From assembly GCA_020216925.1 (NCBI GenBank), contig JAIWOL010000174.1, positions 1 to 13,413 of the forward strand: a stretch of DNA of 13,413 nt, written 5' to 3'. Both the position numbers and the translations under genes were made by a program. Shown piece by piece: positions 13,345-13,413 of this stretch. This stretch comes from Thiobacillus sp. GTDB taxonomy: Bacteria > Pseudomonadota > Gammaproteobacteria > Burkholderiales > Thiobacillaceae. Within the stretch, counting starts at the first letter, position 1. Every line of letters begins with the position of its first letter. The notes under the pieces are model-generated. The model had not been told where the DNA came from, made no database searches, and saw nothing but the letters and a program-made list of their open reading frames with translations.

Positions 13345-13413
13345 GGGGCAGTTAGCTCAGCGGTAGAGCATCGCCTTCACACGGCGGGGGTCACAGGTTC
13401 AAACCCTGTACTG
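13345..13413 (+). tRNA. tRNA-Val(CAC), 3' end cut by the window
   Basis: The 5' acceptor strand GGGGCAG, D arm GCTC/GAGC, anticodon stem TCGCC/GGCGG with loop TTCACAC (anticodon CAC, codon GTG), and T loop TTCAAAC are all present. The sequence stops at CTG, the first three bases of the 3' acceptor strand, so four acceptor bases and the discriminator/CCA end lie beyond the window. Confidence 0.93.

Noticed and set aside
1..13413. CRISPR arrays, phage genes, toxin-antitoxin pairs or defence systems
   Set aside because: No spaced direct repeats and no proteins of these classes were seen in any frame.

Overview
The window is GC-rich, gene-dense chromosomal DNA. Gene content points to a betaproteobacterium: an EarP/EF-P pair with the rhamnosylatable Arg32, an E. 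coli-length DnaE, a long MetG with a C-terminal tRNA-binding domain, and recurrent TAAAAT -10 boxes. A Thiobacillus/Nitrosomonadales-like host is my guess from overall gene style; it was not tested by any search.

Layout. Bases 1-90 carry two tandem imperfect repeats that resemble the terminal repeats of an IS21-family element. A small exported PsiF-repeat protein follows (210-386), then a strong hairpin. Next comes the translationally coupled pair earP-efp (462-2206), which encodes EF-P and the rhamnosyltransferase that activates it, closed by a rho-independent terminator. dnaE (2309-5770) follows. The 475-bp gap after dnaE is not empty. It holds a TTGACA promoter with two abutting inverted repeats and a compact three-hairpin RNA of about 97 nt. 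The middle hairpin displays UCCUCCUCCU (anti-Shine-Dalgarno) in its loop and the last hairpin is a textbook terminator. This is the most interesting object in the window.

On the minus strand lie metG (8300-6246), a DUF924 gene and a double-CDGSH iron-sulfur protein. Divergent from these is an arsenic operon, arsR-arsI-arsC-acr3 (9328-11689), with an ArsR-type operator. It combines arsenite sensing, a predicted C-As lyase, thioredoxin-type arsenate reductase and Acr3 arsenite efflux. A symmetric terminator separates it from the convergent gltX and tRNA-Thr(CGT) genes. A tRNA-Val(CAC) gene, cut by the window end, starts divergently from gltX.

Functionally the window is mainly translation and replication housekeeping (EF-P activation, two aminoacyl-tRNA synthetases, two tRNAs, DNA polymerase III alpha) with an inserted arsenic-resistance operon. 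Most housekeeping units share a TAnAAT -10 hexamer followed by a GC-rich discriminator.
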